A stretch of DNA of 64,000 nt from positions 372,001 through 436,000 of the forward strand of contig VZTG01004619.1 in assembly GCA_013397845.1 (NCBI GenBank). Reading direction: 5' to 3'. This document shows positions 13,501 to 23,453 of the stretch, piece by piece. Made by a program: the position numbers and the translations under genes. This DNA is from Melanocharis versteri (Eukaryota; Chordata; Aves; Passeriformes; Melanocharitidae). Each line of letters opens with the position of its first letter. Position 1 is the first letter of the stretch. The notes under the pieces were generated by a model that saw only the letters and a program-made list of their open reading frames with translations, searched no databases and was not told the DNA's origin.

Positions 13501-14353
13501 AGAAGTACATGCATACATTTTCAAAACTAGTTAGAAAGCCGATTGTCAGCAATTCATTCCCTAGCATTTCTGCTACAGATCCTCCATTCACTTAGCCCCA
13601 GAGCCATCAGCATTTGAGGCAAATGTGAAAAAAATCCTTGCAGCATGCAACGGAAGCATACATCATATAGTTATATGTCCACTGGAGGACTGATATCTTA
13701 CTGGAAAGACCAACTGGCCTGAAATTTTATACAACCTAGTGAAATTAGGTCATTTTCTTTTTTCTATTACAAATTAGGTGTCTATACAAGTCTTTAAAAA
13801 TCCTCCTAGTTCCTTTTTTTGAAATAATATGTTTGAATGCACTTTGAAACTAGAAGCACATGGACTGTCTCTATTTGTATTATTAAATTCTGTATCTAAA
13901 TCCATAAAAGCAGAAGCATTTTTATTTCACATTATTTTTCACAATCTTTCAACATTACCAGTGATATTACTGGATATCAGCTGTTATGCAATACCTCACT
14001 GATGTGCAGTCATGGGATATTCTGGAATAGGTAGTGTATAGTGACATTAACAGCTTCTTTTCAAGGGAAAACAAGGTATACAGGCCTGAGCAGGCTAACC
14101 ACTGGTGTCTTTTTCCGAGATCATTGCCAGTTTCTATGTCCTCTTGGGATGCTATTTCCCACAGCATGGTCTAAGATCCTTATGCTGGAGCACACAAATG
14201 TCAAATACTCTTTTAAATAGGAATTTTTGTCACTCAAAGCGCATGCAATTATAAATGGACTGACACTCAGTGATAAACTCATGGCACTTCTATCCATTTC
14301 TTTTCAGATTACATTGATACTAAGAAGACCTCTCATCTTCATCTACTCTTTCT
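7521..14353. other. Long AT-rich unique stretch, no gene seen
   Basis: Nearly 7 kb without a recognisable gene or repeat. It holds an A run near 12072-12087 followed by a C run, a short (GGAT)n near 13095-13108, and a 150-codon minus-strand frame at 8178-8630 with no domain. A good acceptor at about 12170 (CTCTTAACAG) is followed by a frame open for 22 codons but has no donor. Nothing suggests a promoter or RNA gene. Confidence 0.65.
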
Positions 14354-15203
14354 CAGAATCAGAGAATCACAGAATGGGTAAGGTTGGAAAGGACCACAGT
14401 GGTCCGACCTCCCTGCTCAAGCAGGGTCATGCTCGAGAACATTGCACAGGATTGTGTTTTGATGGTTCGAAAGTTATATTCAGTGAGGGAGGCTACACAA
14501 CCTCCCCGGGCAATCTGCTCCAGTGTTCCATCACCCAAATAGTAAAGTTCTTCCTCATGTTCAGGTGGAATTTCTCATGCATCAGTTTCTTTCTATTGCC
14601 TCTTGTCCTAGTGCTTTGCACGACTGTGAAGAGCCTAGCTTCATCCTCTTGACACCCTCCTTTCAGTCTCTTCTTGAGGCTGAACAAACCCAACTCTGTC
14701 AGCCTTTCCTCATAAGAATTGCTCCAGTCCCCCTATTCTTTGTCACCTTCTGTTGGGCCTGCTCCAGGAGCTCCATATCTTTCTTGTACTGAGGAGCTCA
14801 GAACTGCACTGGCACTCCAAATGTGGCCTCATCAGAGCAGAGTGGAGGAGCAGGATCATCACCCTTGACCTCCTGAAAATGCACCCCAGGATACCATTGG
14901 CCTTCTTGGCCACAGGGGCACTGCTGGCTCAGGGACAGCTTGTTGTCCACCAGGACCCCCAGGTTCTTCTCTGGAAGGAGCAGAGCTTCTTTCCAGCAGG
15001 TCAGTCCACAGCCTGTGCTGCTCTGTGAGTTTATTCTTTCCCAGGTGCAGCACCCTGCCTTTGCCTTTGCTGAATTTCAAAAGGTTCCTCTCTGGCCATC
15101 TCTCCAACATGTCAAGGCCCTTCTGAGGGGCTGCACAGCCCTCTGGGGTGTCAGCCACTCCTCACACCTTTGTGCTATCAGCAAATTTCCTGAGGAGACA
15201 CAC
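14354..15203 (-). mobile_element. CR1 LINE, 5'-truncated (~850 bp)
   Basis: The plus strand reads as antisense CR1. It opens with the tail repeats (AGAATCAGAGAATCACAGAAT), then the 3' UTR-like 'GGTTGGAAAGGACCACAGTGG'. The end of the reverse-transcriptase ORF follows. On the minus strand, 14859-15158 still translates with GLDMLERWPERNLLKFSKGK and then RVLHLGKN, a hallmark of CR1 ORF2 C-terminal to the polymerase domain. The ORF is broken by frameshifts and stops, so it is inactive. The 5' boundary near 15203 follows 'CTATCAGCAAATTTCCTGAGG'. Confidence 0.93.
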
Positions 15204-17705
15204 TTTTCTTAGAGTAAGAAATATTGCAGACAGAAAAATGCCTATGAGAGTTGTACGGGTAAAAGCTGAATTCTTCCATAGCAGTTTGCATAACAGATGT
15301 TGAGGTTTCTCTAGTGACATCAAATCAAACACAGTGCATAGAGATTCATTTCTATCTGCATTCCCATATCTTTTCTAGATACAGATGCCTTGTGCAAAGA
15401 ATGAACACTATTCACCCGCCAAAAGCAGGCATAACATGTTCAATGGAATCTTGAGAAGCATAAGAATAAATAAAAATCTTTGTCCATGCATACAGAAACC
15501 TCATTATTTTTCTCTACTATTAACTCTGCCCAGTATTACAGACAGACTTCTTAGCTGTAAATCTCTACCAACTGTTTTGTTTCTAAACCTTATTACATAT
15601 TTTTCATTACTAGACTCAAAGTCCCCAGTTAGGATGTTATGTTTTAAAACTATGCTGATGATTTTCCTCAGCTCTCTGAATTCAATGGTAGAGGGGTAAA
15701 GCCTTGATTGCATTGCTATGTTTATTGCAGGGTAGAGGGTTCTGAGGCACAGAAAGGATATAGCCTACTTCTTTTCCTGCCAGTATTGTACCTTTCCTGC
15801 TAAACTGTGAGAGCAGGATTACAGAGCCGCTAGATCTCCCCAGTCACAGGGAAGGCTCTCTGCATTTTCATTCTATGCATTTCTGTTAGCAGATGCTTGG
15901 CTTGCTACATTTTATGCTGTGCAGATCAAACCACAACAAATGGGTCTTGGATAGAATTACAAGTTCTGTAGCTCCTCTGGAGGGGTTTTTATTTTCCAGT
16001 AATTTCCATATTTGTTAACTCTACCTCATAATAACAGACTCCTCCAAATATAAAGAGGATTACCCAATATTGATCTGTTGCTTTCCAAACTCTAGCTCAG
16101 GTCAGACTGGAATAGCAGAGGTTTCACTCACTGAAATGGAGGGTCTTAAAATGCAATTTCAATAATACTAGTTTGTTGAAATAATATTATACTTGCATTA
16201 GAGACAAAGCAAGAGTCAGAAAAAAACAGCATAAAAACCTTGAGTCTCATATAGCACAGGAACACAGGGTCAAGGGTTGAAAATTTTTATGCTTAAATTT
16301 TTTTGAATTTGAGATGCTGGGACAAACCATCTGTTTTTGCAACTCAAAGAAATTAATATTTAAGTGAGATTCTCCAGTATAACTACCTCATACATAATGA
16401 ACACAAAAGCACCACAATGAGCATCTCATTTTTACTTTAGTATCTTTCTTGTTGAAAAAAAATAGAATTTAATTTGCATTGGGAATGGATGTCATTTGCA
16501 TTGGGAATGGGTGTCATTTGCTTGAGCTGGTGCTGGACCTTAGGGATTCTAGGGTGGCTCTTATGTCTAGTCTGAAATAATGCTTTTATACATTTACAGT
16601 GTTTACCTCACTGTCTGCAAGAGATGAACAAAATGCGCTCGTGGTCTGAAGTTTGTTTAGGAATGGGTGAAAGCAGGGAATACAAAGAGGTGAAAATTTC
16701 CATAAAGAGAAATGGTTTGGGAGTGAAGGTTGAGAACTAAGACTGCATTCACAGAACGTGAGATATCCACCTGTACAGGGTCTGGGGTAAGTTAGACTCG
16801 CCATATGCTATCATCTGAGCCCAAAACAGAGAATATCCCACAAGGAAAATTTCACCTACGTCCTCTGTTGGAGGTTCCAAAATAAGCTATTCGACAAGTG
16901 AGGTTTAGGGATCTACAGAAGAAGGAATTATCGTACCTTACAAGCTTCTTTCTAAAACCAGTTGAAGGTGTTTTATGTTGAAATATGAGTTTGGGAAAAA
17001 AGAAACAAGCAAACAGCAACAACAAAAGTCAATCCTCTTTTTCCCAATTAAAGGTTATAGATTAAAAAAAATAAAATTAAAAAGCAATTGCTAATATTTA
17101 TGACAAATTAAGAGAGAAGACTAAGAAAGATTTCTGAGACTTGAGGCATCTCTTTTGCTTTTGCCTGAAATTTTGGAAAATACAATAGGAAACAAGTCTT
17201 TAGTACTCAATACACTTTTATGAACAGATAACATCAAAGGCAAATAAAGAAAGCACAGTGGAAAAGACGTTCTGAGCTAAAAGGAACTTTAGCAGAAGGA
17301 GCAGTAGTCTGTCTTCTTCACCAGTACAGGAAGACCCTCTGCGTAATGAACTGGGGAAAACAAGGTAGCAACTAATAAGTAGCAGCAGTTTAGTTTAATT
17401 TGGGAAAACAGGAAGATTGCCATGAATGTCTCTGCAGCTTTTGCTTGAGGTGTTTTAAAGCAGACAGTGTCATCGTGATGGGAAGCATGGAGAGACATAA
17501 TTGATCCAGGTAGGAGGAGAGGCAGGATTTGCTCATGTGTCTAAAGACACTCTGGGGACCAACACCAAGAGTAACAACATATCCAGTTTGTATTACAGAA
17601 AAGCCAATCACAGCTGAGAGTTAATAGGAAAAGGCTGTCTGGTGAAGTCATGATGGCTATGGGTGTCTGAGTGTACCCACTTGGGGCCTTGGGTAAATCT
17701 ATATA
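15204..17705. other. AT-rich unique DNA, no gene seen
   Basis: Apart from the small tandem repeat at 16472 there is no recognisable element. Frames are short; the 104-codon plus frame at 15385-15699 has no domain. An A-rich segment near 16995-17085 has no neighbouring element that would explain it. Confidence 0.65.
16472..16521 (+). repeat. 22-bp tandem repeat carrying octamer motifs
   Basis: Two adjacent 22-base units differ at one position (GGATGTC versus GGGTGTC), followed by six bases of a third. Each full unit starts ATTTGCATTGGGAATGG, so it contains ATTTGCAT, the consensus POU/Oct octamer. The duplication is seen directly; any regulatory role is inference. Confidence 0.85.
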
Positions 17706-17888
17706 CACAAACCAAACCAAACCAAACGAAAACAAACAAACAAAACCAACCAATCAACCAACCCCCCACCACCACCAAAAAAAACCCCCAAAAAACAAGA
17801 AAACAAACTACACTAAAAAACCCTAACAATCAACCTTGAAAAAAACCCAACCAAAGGAAAAAAAAGAAAGAAGAGAAAAAAAAGAAGA
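17706..17888 (+). repeat. A/C-rich, G-poor low-complexity tract
   Basis: The tract is made of irregular AACCAAA, CAAA and ACC units with C runs (CCCCCC near 17761, CCCCC near 17785), then turns purine-rich (GAAAGAAGAG). It is nearly free of G over the first 130 bases. The apparent minus-strand frames across it, rich in W, F, V and G, are composition artefacts. It belongs to a set of five such tracts in this window. Confidence 0.9.
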
Positions 17889-20185
17889 GTGGAGAGGCTT
17901 TGTACTGATCCAACAAAATTCATACTATCAGATTGCTCATATAGTTTCTGAAGCTTTAGTCCAAGATAAATACTAGTCTCCCAAACTGCCTAGGGATGTT
18001 CTGACCCAAGATTATTTGGGAATCTCCAGCAAAGGCTACAGACCCCCACTGTCACCCAGTAATCCCCCAGGAGCTAGCCCTGGACACACAGTCCATCCAA
18101 TAAGTACTCCTGGATCTTCACTCTCTCTGGACACCTTATCCCTAGAGACACACACATACACTCACAAACATACACACAGCACAGTTTGGTAAGTAAAAGT
18201 GAAAAGGATTTATTTTGTGCATATGCTAAAAAGTGGAGTAAGATTCCAAGTCATAAACATCAGCTAAGAGGGGGGGCATGAGGAGAAAGTAGATAATATG
18301 AATATGAGCAGCTAAATTAGTTTCAGACTCAGAGAGCTGCTATTAAGATTCTTCAAGAAAGTAAAGTATTTAAGATAATGAAAAACATATTGCAAATGTT
18401 CTTAGTTTCATTTGTTTACTGCTTTCACAAACTACTTCAAGGAACTCATTAATGGAAACTAATTGGAACAGGTTCTGTGTTCATGTCCAGTTTCTTTTAT
18501 AATTGCTGAAGTCACTGATTTGCCATGAAACAGTTCCTATTTAATCTGTCTGATTAAAAAGGGCACTTTCTCTTGCTGTACTCATTCAAGTGGAAATGAA
18601 TTGTTCACTGTCATGCACCAGGCTGTTCCCTTCATTTTATAAACCAAAGGATTAGGCAAATTTAGTCAAGGAGTCTTGAGGACTCTTCCCTCCCTCTATT
18701 CCATTCCTATCATGAGGTGAAACACTGCACTGATTATGAGACCTCTTTTTAATTTTTTGATTACATGAATTAATTGGACTTTCAGACTGGACTGAATTAA
18801 TCTTCAGTAAATTATTTTCACGTAACTATGTTCCTTATTTGAAAGTAACGTGAAAATTCCTTTGTCCTAAAGAAAAGCTCAGTACAGAATGCAAGAAAGT
18901 GTTTCATTCATTCCATCTTTCAGGATGAAAATGCATTCACCTGGAAAGTTTTGGTGTAATACCATCTGAAAAATTATTTAAATTTTAGCAGGAAGGAAGG
19001 AAGGAAGGAGGGAAGGAGTAGAAAATTATTTTTTTTTCCCCTAAAGACCAAAGGAAAAAGAGCTGGTGGAACAGCAAATCTCTAACAGTTTCAACCAACT
19101 TTATGTGTCACAAAAAGAAATAGCCTTTTATTTTTTTCCTTACTTGTTTTCCTCTCCCTACTAAAGACCCCCAAATGGCCTCCATGCTGGTAAATTAATA
19201 GGTTTGTTTTTCTAGGAAACAGACATATTCTACATTTTCTAGAATGGAAATGTTCTCCTTCCCAAAAAAGAAGCCATGAATTCTGTACCTAAAAATGACA
19301 GTAGTTGCGAGTCCAAGAAGTGTGGACACTTCAACAGAGTACATGCAAAACAAGCATAATACACTTTTCAGAAATAAGTTGCCTGTTACAGAGATGTGAG
19401 ACCTACCACTTAACATGGCAAGTAGGAATTGCAAAGCTGTTAATGGTTTTTTTGGCAGAATGCCTTAGTCCCAGTGTGATTTGATAAATCATCTGCTCCC
19501 CTTAAAATAAAAGGCTTTATCTTAAATGTTAAAGACTCAATTTACTCCAGAGTGTCAAGTGTATTTAGAATATCACCTCTCCTCTTTCAAGCAGCTTGTC
19601 AGTATCCTAACACTGACTTCTGGAGACAAGAAGTCTGCAATATTAAGGCTGACTCATTTCTGACCAAGACTAAAATTTAAACTTTCCAGGATCTGTGGGC
19701 ACCTTTTTTTTCTTCTTGAAGACAGAGTGACCACTAGCCCACCAAGATGAGCTCCAGTGACCCCAATCTGAACAGCTGTCACTCTTTCCAAGAAAAAGGA
19801 AGCGGAGAGACAGATATAATAAACCAACACCCTTCTCTTCCAAATGTTCATGACCATTCTCCTGCCTCTGCAGAAAACTTGGTCAAAAAATACTCTGATG
19901 CTTTGTGTTTCATTCCTCATTATTTTCAGAATAACTTCTTTGCATACGCAAATCTTGACAATTGGGGAGTGTGTTGTTAGATGTGCTAGGATGCAGTTAT
20001 CCCGCCTTCATTCCCTTGCAAAGCCATCTCAGGTGTGACTATGCTCCTCCTTCCAAAGTTTATTGTGTAAATACATCTTAGTGCAAATACATCTTCCATG
20101 ATGTATTTATCCAATCACAGTTTATTTGTAAAGTTAGGTTATAAAGAGTGGACCTTATATTTGCCCCAAAACATGGCTTTTCCCC
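17889..20185. other. Mostly unique DNA; unassigned GC-richer block near 17980-18250
   Basis: The block near 17980-18250 is GC-richer than its surroundings. Read on the minus strand it has AATAAATCC near 18210 followed by ~230 bases of GT- and CT-rich sequence including a GGGGGATTACTGGGTGACAG stretch. That resembles the R/U5 end of an LTR, but I cannot place it in a family. The rest is AT-rich with short frames and a small purine microsatellite at 18991. No gene seen. Confidence 0.5.
18991..19017 (+). repeat. (GGAA)n microsatellite
   Basis: About four GGAA units are followed by the interrupted GGAGGGAAGGAG. It is purine-only and sits in unique DNA. Confidence 0.9.
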
Positions 20186-20350
20186 TGCACTGGGTTTGCA
20201 TGGCCAAGCTTTGTTAGCAAGGTGGCTACAAGGGTGGCTTCTGTGAAAAGCTGCCAGAACTTCCTCCATGTCCAGCAGAGCCAATCCTGGCAGCTCCAAA
20301 AACGGATGTGTTGCTGGTCAAGGCTGAGCCAATTAGAAATGGTGGTAACA

Positions 20351-20357
20351 TATTTAA
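20351..20357 (+). promoter_or_regulatory. LTR TATA-like box
   Basis: TATTTAA lies about 165 bases into the LTR and about 650 bases before its AATAAA, the order expected for U3 then R. It is probably inactive in this diverged copy. Confidence 0.4.
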
Positions 20358-20499
20358 GAAGAAGGGGAAAAAAGAGTTATTGCACGGTTGCTGTTGTGGC
20401 CAGAGAAACACAGGGTGAGAACATGCGAGAGGAACAGCTCTGCAGACACCAAGGTCAGTGGAGAAGGAGGGGCAGGAGGTGCTCCAGGTGCTGGAGCTG

Positions 20500-20850
20500 G
20501 GATTCCTCTGCAGCCTGTGGGGCAGCCCATGGTGTGGCAGCTGTGCCCCCACGGCCCATGGAGGTCCACAGGAATGCAGATATTCACCTGCAGCCTGTGG
20601 AGGAGACCCACACCAGAGCAGTGGGCTGCCTGGAGGAGGCTGTGATCCTGTGGGAGACCCATGGAGAGAGGAGCCCACACTGGAGCATCCTGTCCTTGAA
20701 GGACTGCACCCTATGGAAGAGTGGTCCATGCTGCAGCAGTTTGGGGAGGACTGCTGCCTTTGCAATGGACTCGTGTTAGAGAAGTTCATGGAGAGCTATC
20801 TCCCATGGGAGAGACCCCCCAGTGAACCAGGGGAAGGACTCCTCTCCCTG
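20500..20850 (+). repeat. Degenerate tandem repeats inside the LTR
   Basis: The segment repeats the phrase 'CTGCAGCCTGTGG' (20508 and again at 20588, 80 bases apart). Variants of 'CCCATGG-AG', 'CCACACTGGAGCA' and 'GAGAAGTTCATGGAG' occur between and after. This gives a diverged VNTR-like array within the LTR. Confidence 0.6.
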
Positions 20851-21006
20851 AGCAGTGGGAGAAACAACGGGTGTTGAACTGACCTCTATCCCCTGTCTCC
20901 CTGTGCCTCTGGGAAGGAGGTAGAGCTGAGAAGGAGGGAGGGATGAGAGGAAGGCATTTCCAAGGTTCTATTTTACTTCTCATCATCCTGCTCTGATTTT
21001 GTTAAC

Positions 21007-21012
21007 AATAAA
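21007..21012 (+). promoter_or_regulatory. LTR poly(A) signal
   Basis: AATAAA sits about 190 bases before the 3' end of the LTR. The deleted copy at 4777-4987 keeps the same signal (AATAAATTAAT), which supports it as the family's polyadenylation signal. Confidence 0.6.
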
Positions 21013-21201
21013 TTTAATCAATATCTCTAATTCGAGCCTGTTTTGTCCATGCTGATATTTGGTGAGTGAGCTCTCCCAAACCTTATCTCAAGTCATGGAC
21101 CTTTCATCATGTTTTCTCTTGCCCATCCAGCTGTGGAGGGGAGGGAGGGAGACCCTTTGGTGGGTACCTGACATCCAGCCAGGGTTAAAACGCTACAGTT
21201 T

Positions 21202-21276
21202 TGGTGCTTTGGCCAGGAATCCAACCCCAATCAACTGCTTGGAAGGTCGCTATGCTCACCACTCGAACACCAAGGC
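21202..21276 (-). pseudogene. Antisense tRNA-Gly(TCC) copy with CCA, next to LTR
   Basis: The minus strand reads as a whole tRNA of 75 bases (72 plus CCA). Hand alignment to the vertebrate tRNA-Gly(TCC) I remember gives about 12 mismatches. It keeps GGTGAGCATA in the D-arm, CTTCCAA as the anticodon loop (anticodon TCC), AAGCAGTTGA after it, a T-arm GGTTGGATTCC, and CCAAAGC pairing with most of GCCTTGG at the 5' end. The 3' end carries A plus CCA, which nuclear tRNA genes do not encode. On the plus strand this begins TGGTGC four bases after the LTR end, exactly where a primer-binding site belongs. The anticodon stem is mispaired, so a functional tRNA is unlikely. Confidence 0.82.
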
Positions 21277-22084
21277 AGAAGGAGGGAATGTTTCAAGGCT
21301 TTTAAACCCACAGAAAGAAACCATGCCCTGATGCAATCACAAACCAAGCTTTGCAGCATTAGCAGCAAGCTGTGATACTGTATAACTTAAAGCACACTAG
21401 TGCTGTCTAATTCCTTAGTTGCGTGAGGAACTTCTAACAGGGCTCTCCCTGCTCTCTCTTGAGGGTAATAAAGCTGAGTGAGTTTTCGGTAATAAGCCAG
21501 TGGGCTATGGTTTGTGTTGCACTTAATCTCTCTTGCACATTTTATCTCTTCTTAGGGCAAAATTGACTCTTAGACCTTCTGTAATTCCACCAAAATCAAT
21601 TGGATTGCCTGATGAACAATTCAGAGCTGAATTTAGGCCTCTGAGACATAAGTGATCCCTAACTAATTAACCTACAAACATTATTGTGCATTGACAGTTT
21701 GCCAAGGTATAGTCTGTACTGAAGACCCAAATCCATCAACATTTATGATGTTTTTCTCTTCCTTGGCTGAAACTATTCTCAGGTACAAGCTTTCTCCTAA
21801 AATCAGTGCTGAAGTGAACCAGCATGCACCACAGAAAAGCAAACCTTTGTGCCATGGAATATCTGATGGCAGAAAGTCAAGTGACAAAGCAGTTAACAAA
21901 TGAAACTGTTGCAACTTCATTTTCCTTGGCACGGTCTATAATATTCAATAATGGCAAATATGAGCGAGCTGCTTTTCCAAAAGCAACACTTAGCAGGAGG
22001 GATTTTGTGTTTACAATACTGCAGTGCCCTGAAGCTTGAACAGCTTTGACTCTCCTAAAGATTTGTTATAATTTCCAGCAGGAC
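21277..22084. other. Unassigned DNA between two LTRs
   Basis: About 800 bases lie between the tRNA-like segment and the next LTR. I find no retroviral protein motif in any frame (longest frames 70-83 codons, no domain). It could be flanking host DNA or unrecognised internal retroviral sequence. Confidence 0.5.
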
Positions 22085-22211
22085 TGTCATGGTTTAACCC
22101 CAGCCAGCAACCAAGACTCATGTAGCTGCTCACTCACTCTCCCACCCGTGGAAGAGTGGAAGCGATCAGCAGGATAAATGCTAGAAAACTCGTGGGTTGA
22201 GATAATGACAT

Positions 22212-22217
22212 TTTAAT
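22212..22217 (-). promoter_or_regulatory. LTR poly(A) signal (ATTAAA)
   Basis: On the minus strand, ATTAAA lies about 170 bases downstream of the TATA box and about 130 bases before the LTR end, a normal R/U5 placement. Confidence 0.45.
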
Positions 22218-22384
22218 AGGGAAAGTAAAAGCTGGACACACAAGCAAAGCAGAGCAAGGAATTAATTCACTGCTTCCCATGGGCAGGCAGGTGTTCAGCC
22301 ATCTTCAGGATCATCCCATGCAGCTATTACTTGGGAAGACAGATGCCATCACCCCAAACATCCCCATGTCCTCCTTCCCTCCAC

Positions 22385-22392
22385 TTTATATA
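22385..22392 (-). promoter_or_regulatory. LTR TATA box (TATATAAA)
   Basis: The minus strand reads CAGTATATAAAGTGG, a good TATA box, just downstream of the conserved ATGACATCATG palindrome-like element. This marks the U3/R region of the reverse LTR. Confidence 0.6.
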
Positions 22393-23408
22393 CTGAGCAT
22401 GATGTCATATGGTCTGGAATATCCGTTTGGTTAGTTTGGATCATGTGTCCTGGCTTTGTCTCCTCCCAGCTTCTGTACCAGTAAGGCAAGACAGAAAGCA
22501 GAAATGGCATTGGCTCTGTATAAGCCCTGCCCAGGAATAACAAAAACGTCTCTATATTATCAATCCTGTGTTCAGCACAAATCCAAAACACAGCCACATT
22601 ACCAGCCACTGTGAAGAAAACTAACTCTACCCCAGCCTAAACCAGCACCCTGCCTTATCTCCGCACACACACAATATTTAGCAGTAAGGCAGAGAAGAGT
22701 GTTATACATTCCCAGACACATCTGTTAGCTTTGACCACCCCATTCATAAGACCAGTGAAACCTCATCAGAAACCTCAATGATTTGAGGCAGGACAACTGG
22801 ACAACATCAGTCAAAGGCAATGCTGCTGCAGCAAGCTTATTCATAAGCAAAACATCATTGGGAAAAAGGATCCCTTTTGTCACCCTTATGAACTGAAATA
22901 AATTTGCAAAGGTGTTTAAAAGGTAGAGGAGAAAGGGAAACCTCACTTTCAAAATGATGAAAGTAGACATGTATGGCACATAGTATGAGGCAACAGGCAC
23001 TTCCTTAGTAAAACTCTTTTCAGTGACTGCTCTTTTCAAATGGTGTGAAAAAAATAGCTGTGAAACACTAGGCTTCTTGCAATATTGATAATTCTTCTTT
23101 ATATGAAGACCTCACTTCTTTTAAATTGCTGCATACTTGTTCTCTAACAAAAAAATCCACTTCTGAGTACTAGTCACTTTAACTCTAAGCAATTCCCATC
23201 ACTTACTTTTTCTCAGTTTTGACTTTGCTGTTCAAAACAGAGCTATTATATTTTAATTGAATGAGATGAGGATACCATTTGCGGCTGTTAAATATACTGT
23301 AAGTGCTCAGTATGAAAGTCACACATAACCTATGCTTCTGGTATATTTTTTTTCTCAAGTTGTCTTTGGGTATGAACAATGCAGAATTATTTCTCTCTTT
23401 CTATTCAG

Positions 23409-23453
23409 AAACTTCGATCAAAATTCAAAACTCGTAAACATTTGAGAAATCAC
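23409..23453 (+). CDS. Candidate 45-nt phase-0 microexon
   Basis: A strong acceptor (TTTCTCTCTTTCTATTCAG) and a consensus donor (GTAAGT) bracket exactly 45 bases. Only phase 0 is open, giving KLRSKFKTRKHLRNH, with nine of fifteen residues basic. Two CpGs inside and one at the donor are retained in CpG-poor surroundings. The F-x5-L-x2-H spacing resembles half of a C2H2 zinc finger, but the expected Cys is Leu, so I do not call one. It is phase-compatible with the candidates at 39470 and 60977. I do not recognise the peptide. Confidence 0.27.

Larger units (their letters stand above)
20186..21197 (+). mobile_element. Endogenous retrovirus LTR, ~1 kb, probably ERVL-like
   Basis: A GC-rich block begins TG and ends CA and carries LTR architecture in order: U3 with 'GGGTTTGCATGGCCAAGCTT' and 'GTGGCTTCTGTGA'; a TATA-like TATTTAA at 20351; a degenerate internal repeat region; AATAAA at 21007; and a U5-like end with 'GTGGAGGGGAGGGAGGGAG' and 'CCTGACATCCAGCCAGGGTT'. 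I recognise this order from bird-genome LTRs. A deleted relative lies at 4777-4987. A primer-binding-site-like sequence starts four bases after the terminal CA. No gag, pol or env remnants follow and no second copy of this LTR is nearby. Frames of up to 187 codons on both strands here are GC-driven and not genes. Class assignment is from memory. Confidence 0.72.
22085..22647 (-). mobile_element. Second-family LTR, reverse orientation (563 bp)
   Basis: On the minus strand it starts TGCTGGTTTAGGCTGGGGTA and ends GGGGTTAAACCATGACA, a terminal pair I know from a very common bird LTR. In between it has 'CCATATGACATCATGCTCAG' followed directly by the TATA box, then ATTAAA and 'CTCAACCCACGAGTTTTCTA' near the U5. 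TG/CA ends, TATA and poly(A) signal are in the correct order. Flanks (AGGAC and CCCTG) show no target-site duplication. No internal retroviral region is attached, so it is probably a solo LTR. Class is likely ERVL-type, from memory. Confidence 0.75.

Noticed and set aside
14859..15158. 99-codon minus frame with strong reverse-transcriptase-like motif
   Set aside because: It is the C-terminal remnant of CR1 ORF2, so it was annotated as part of the CR1, not as a separate gene.
20222..20877. Overlapping 139-187 codon frames on both strands
   Set aside because: They lie inside the LTR. Open frames on both strands at once reflect GC-rich, stop-poor sequence, not a gene.
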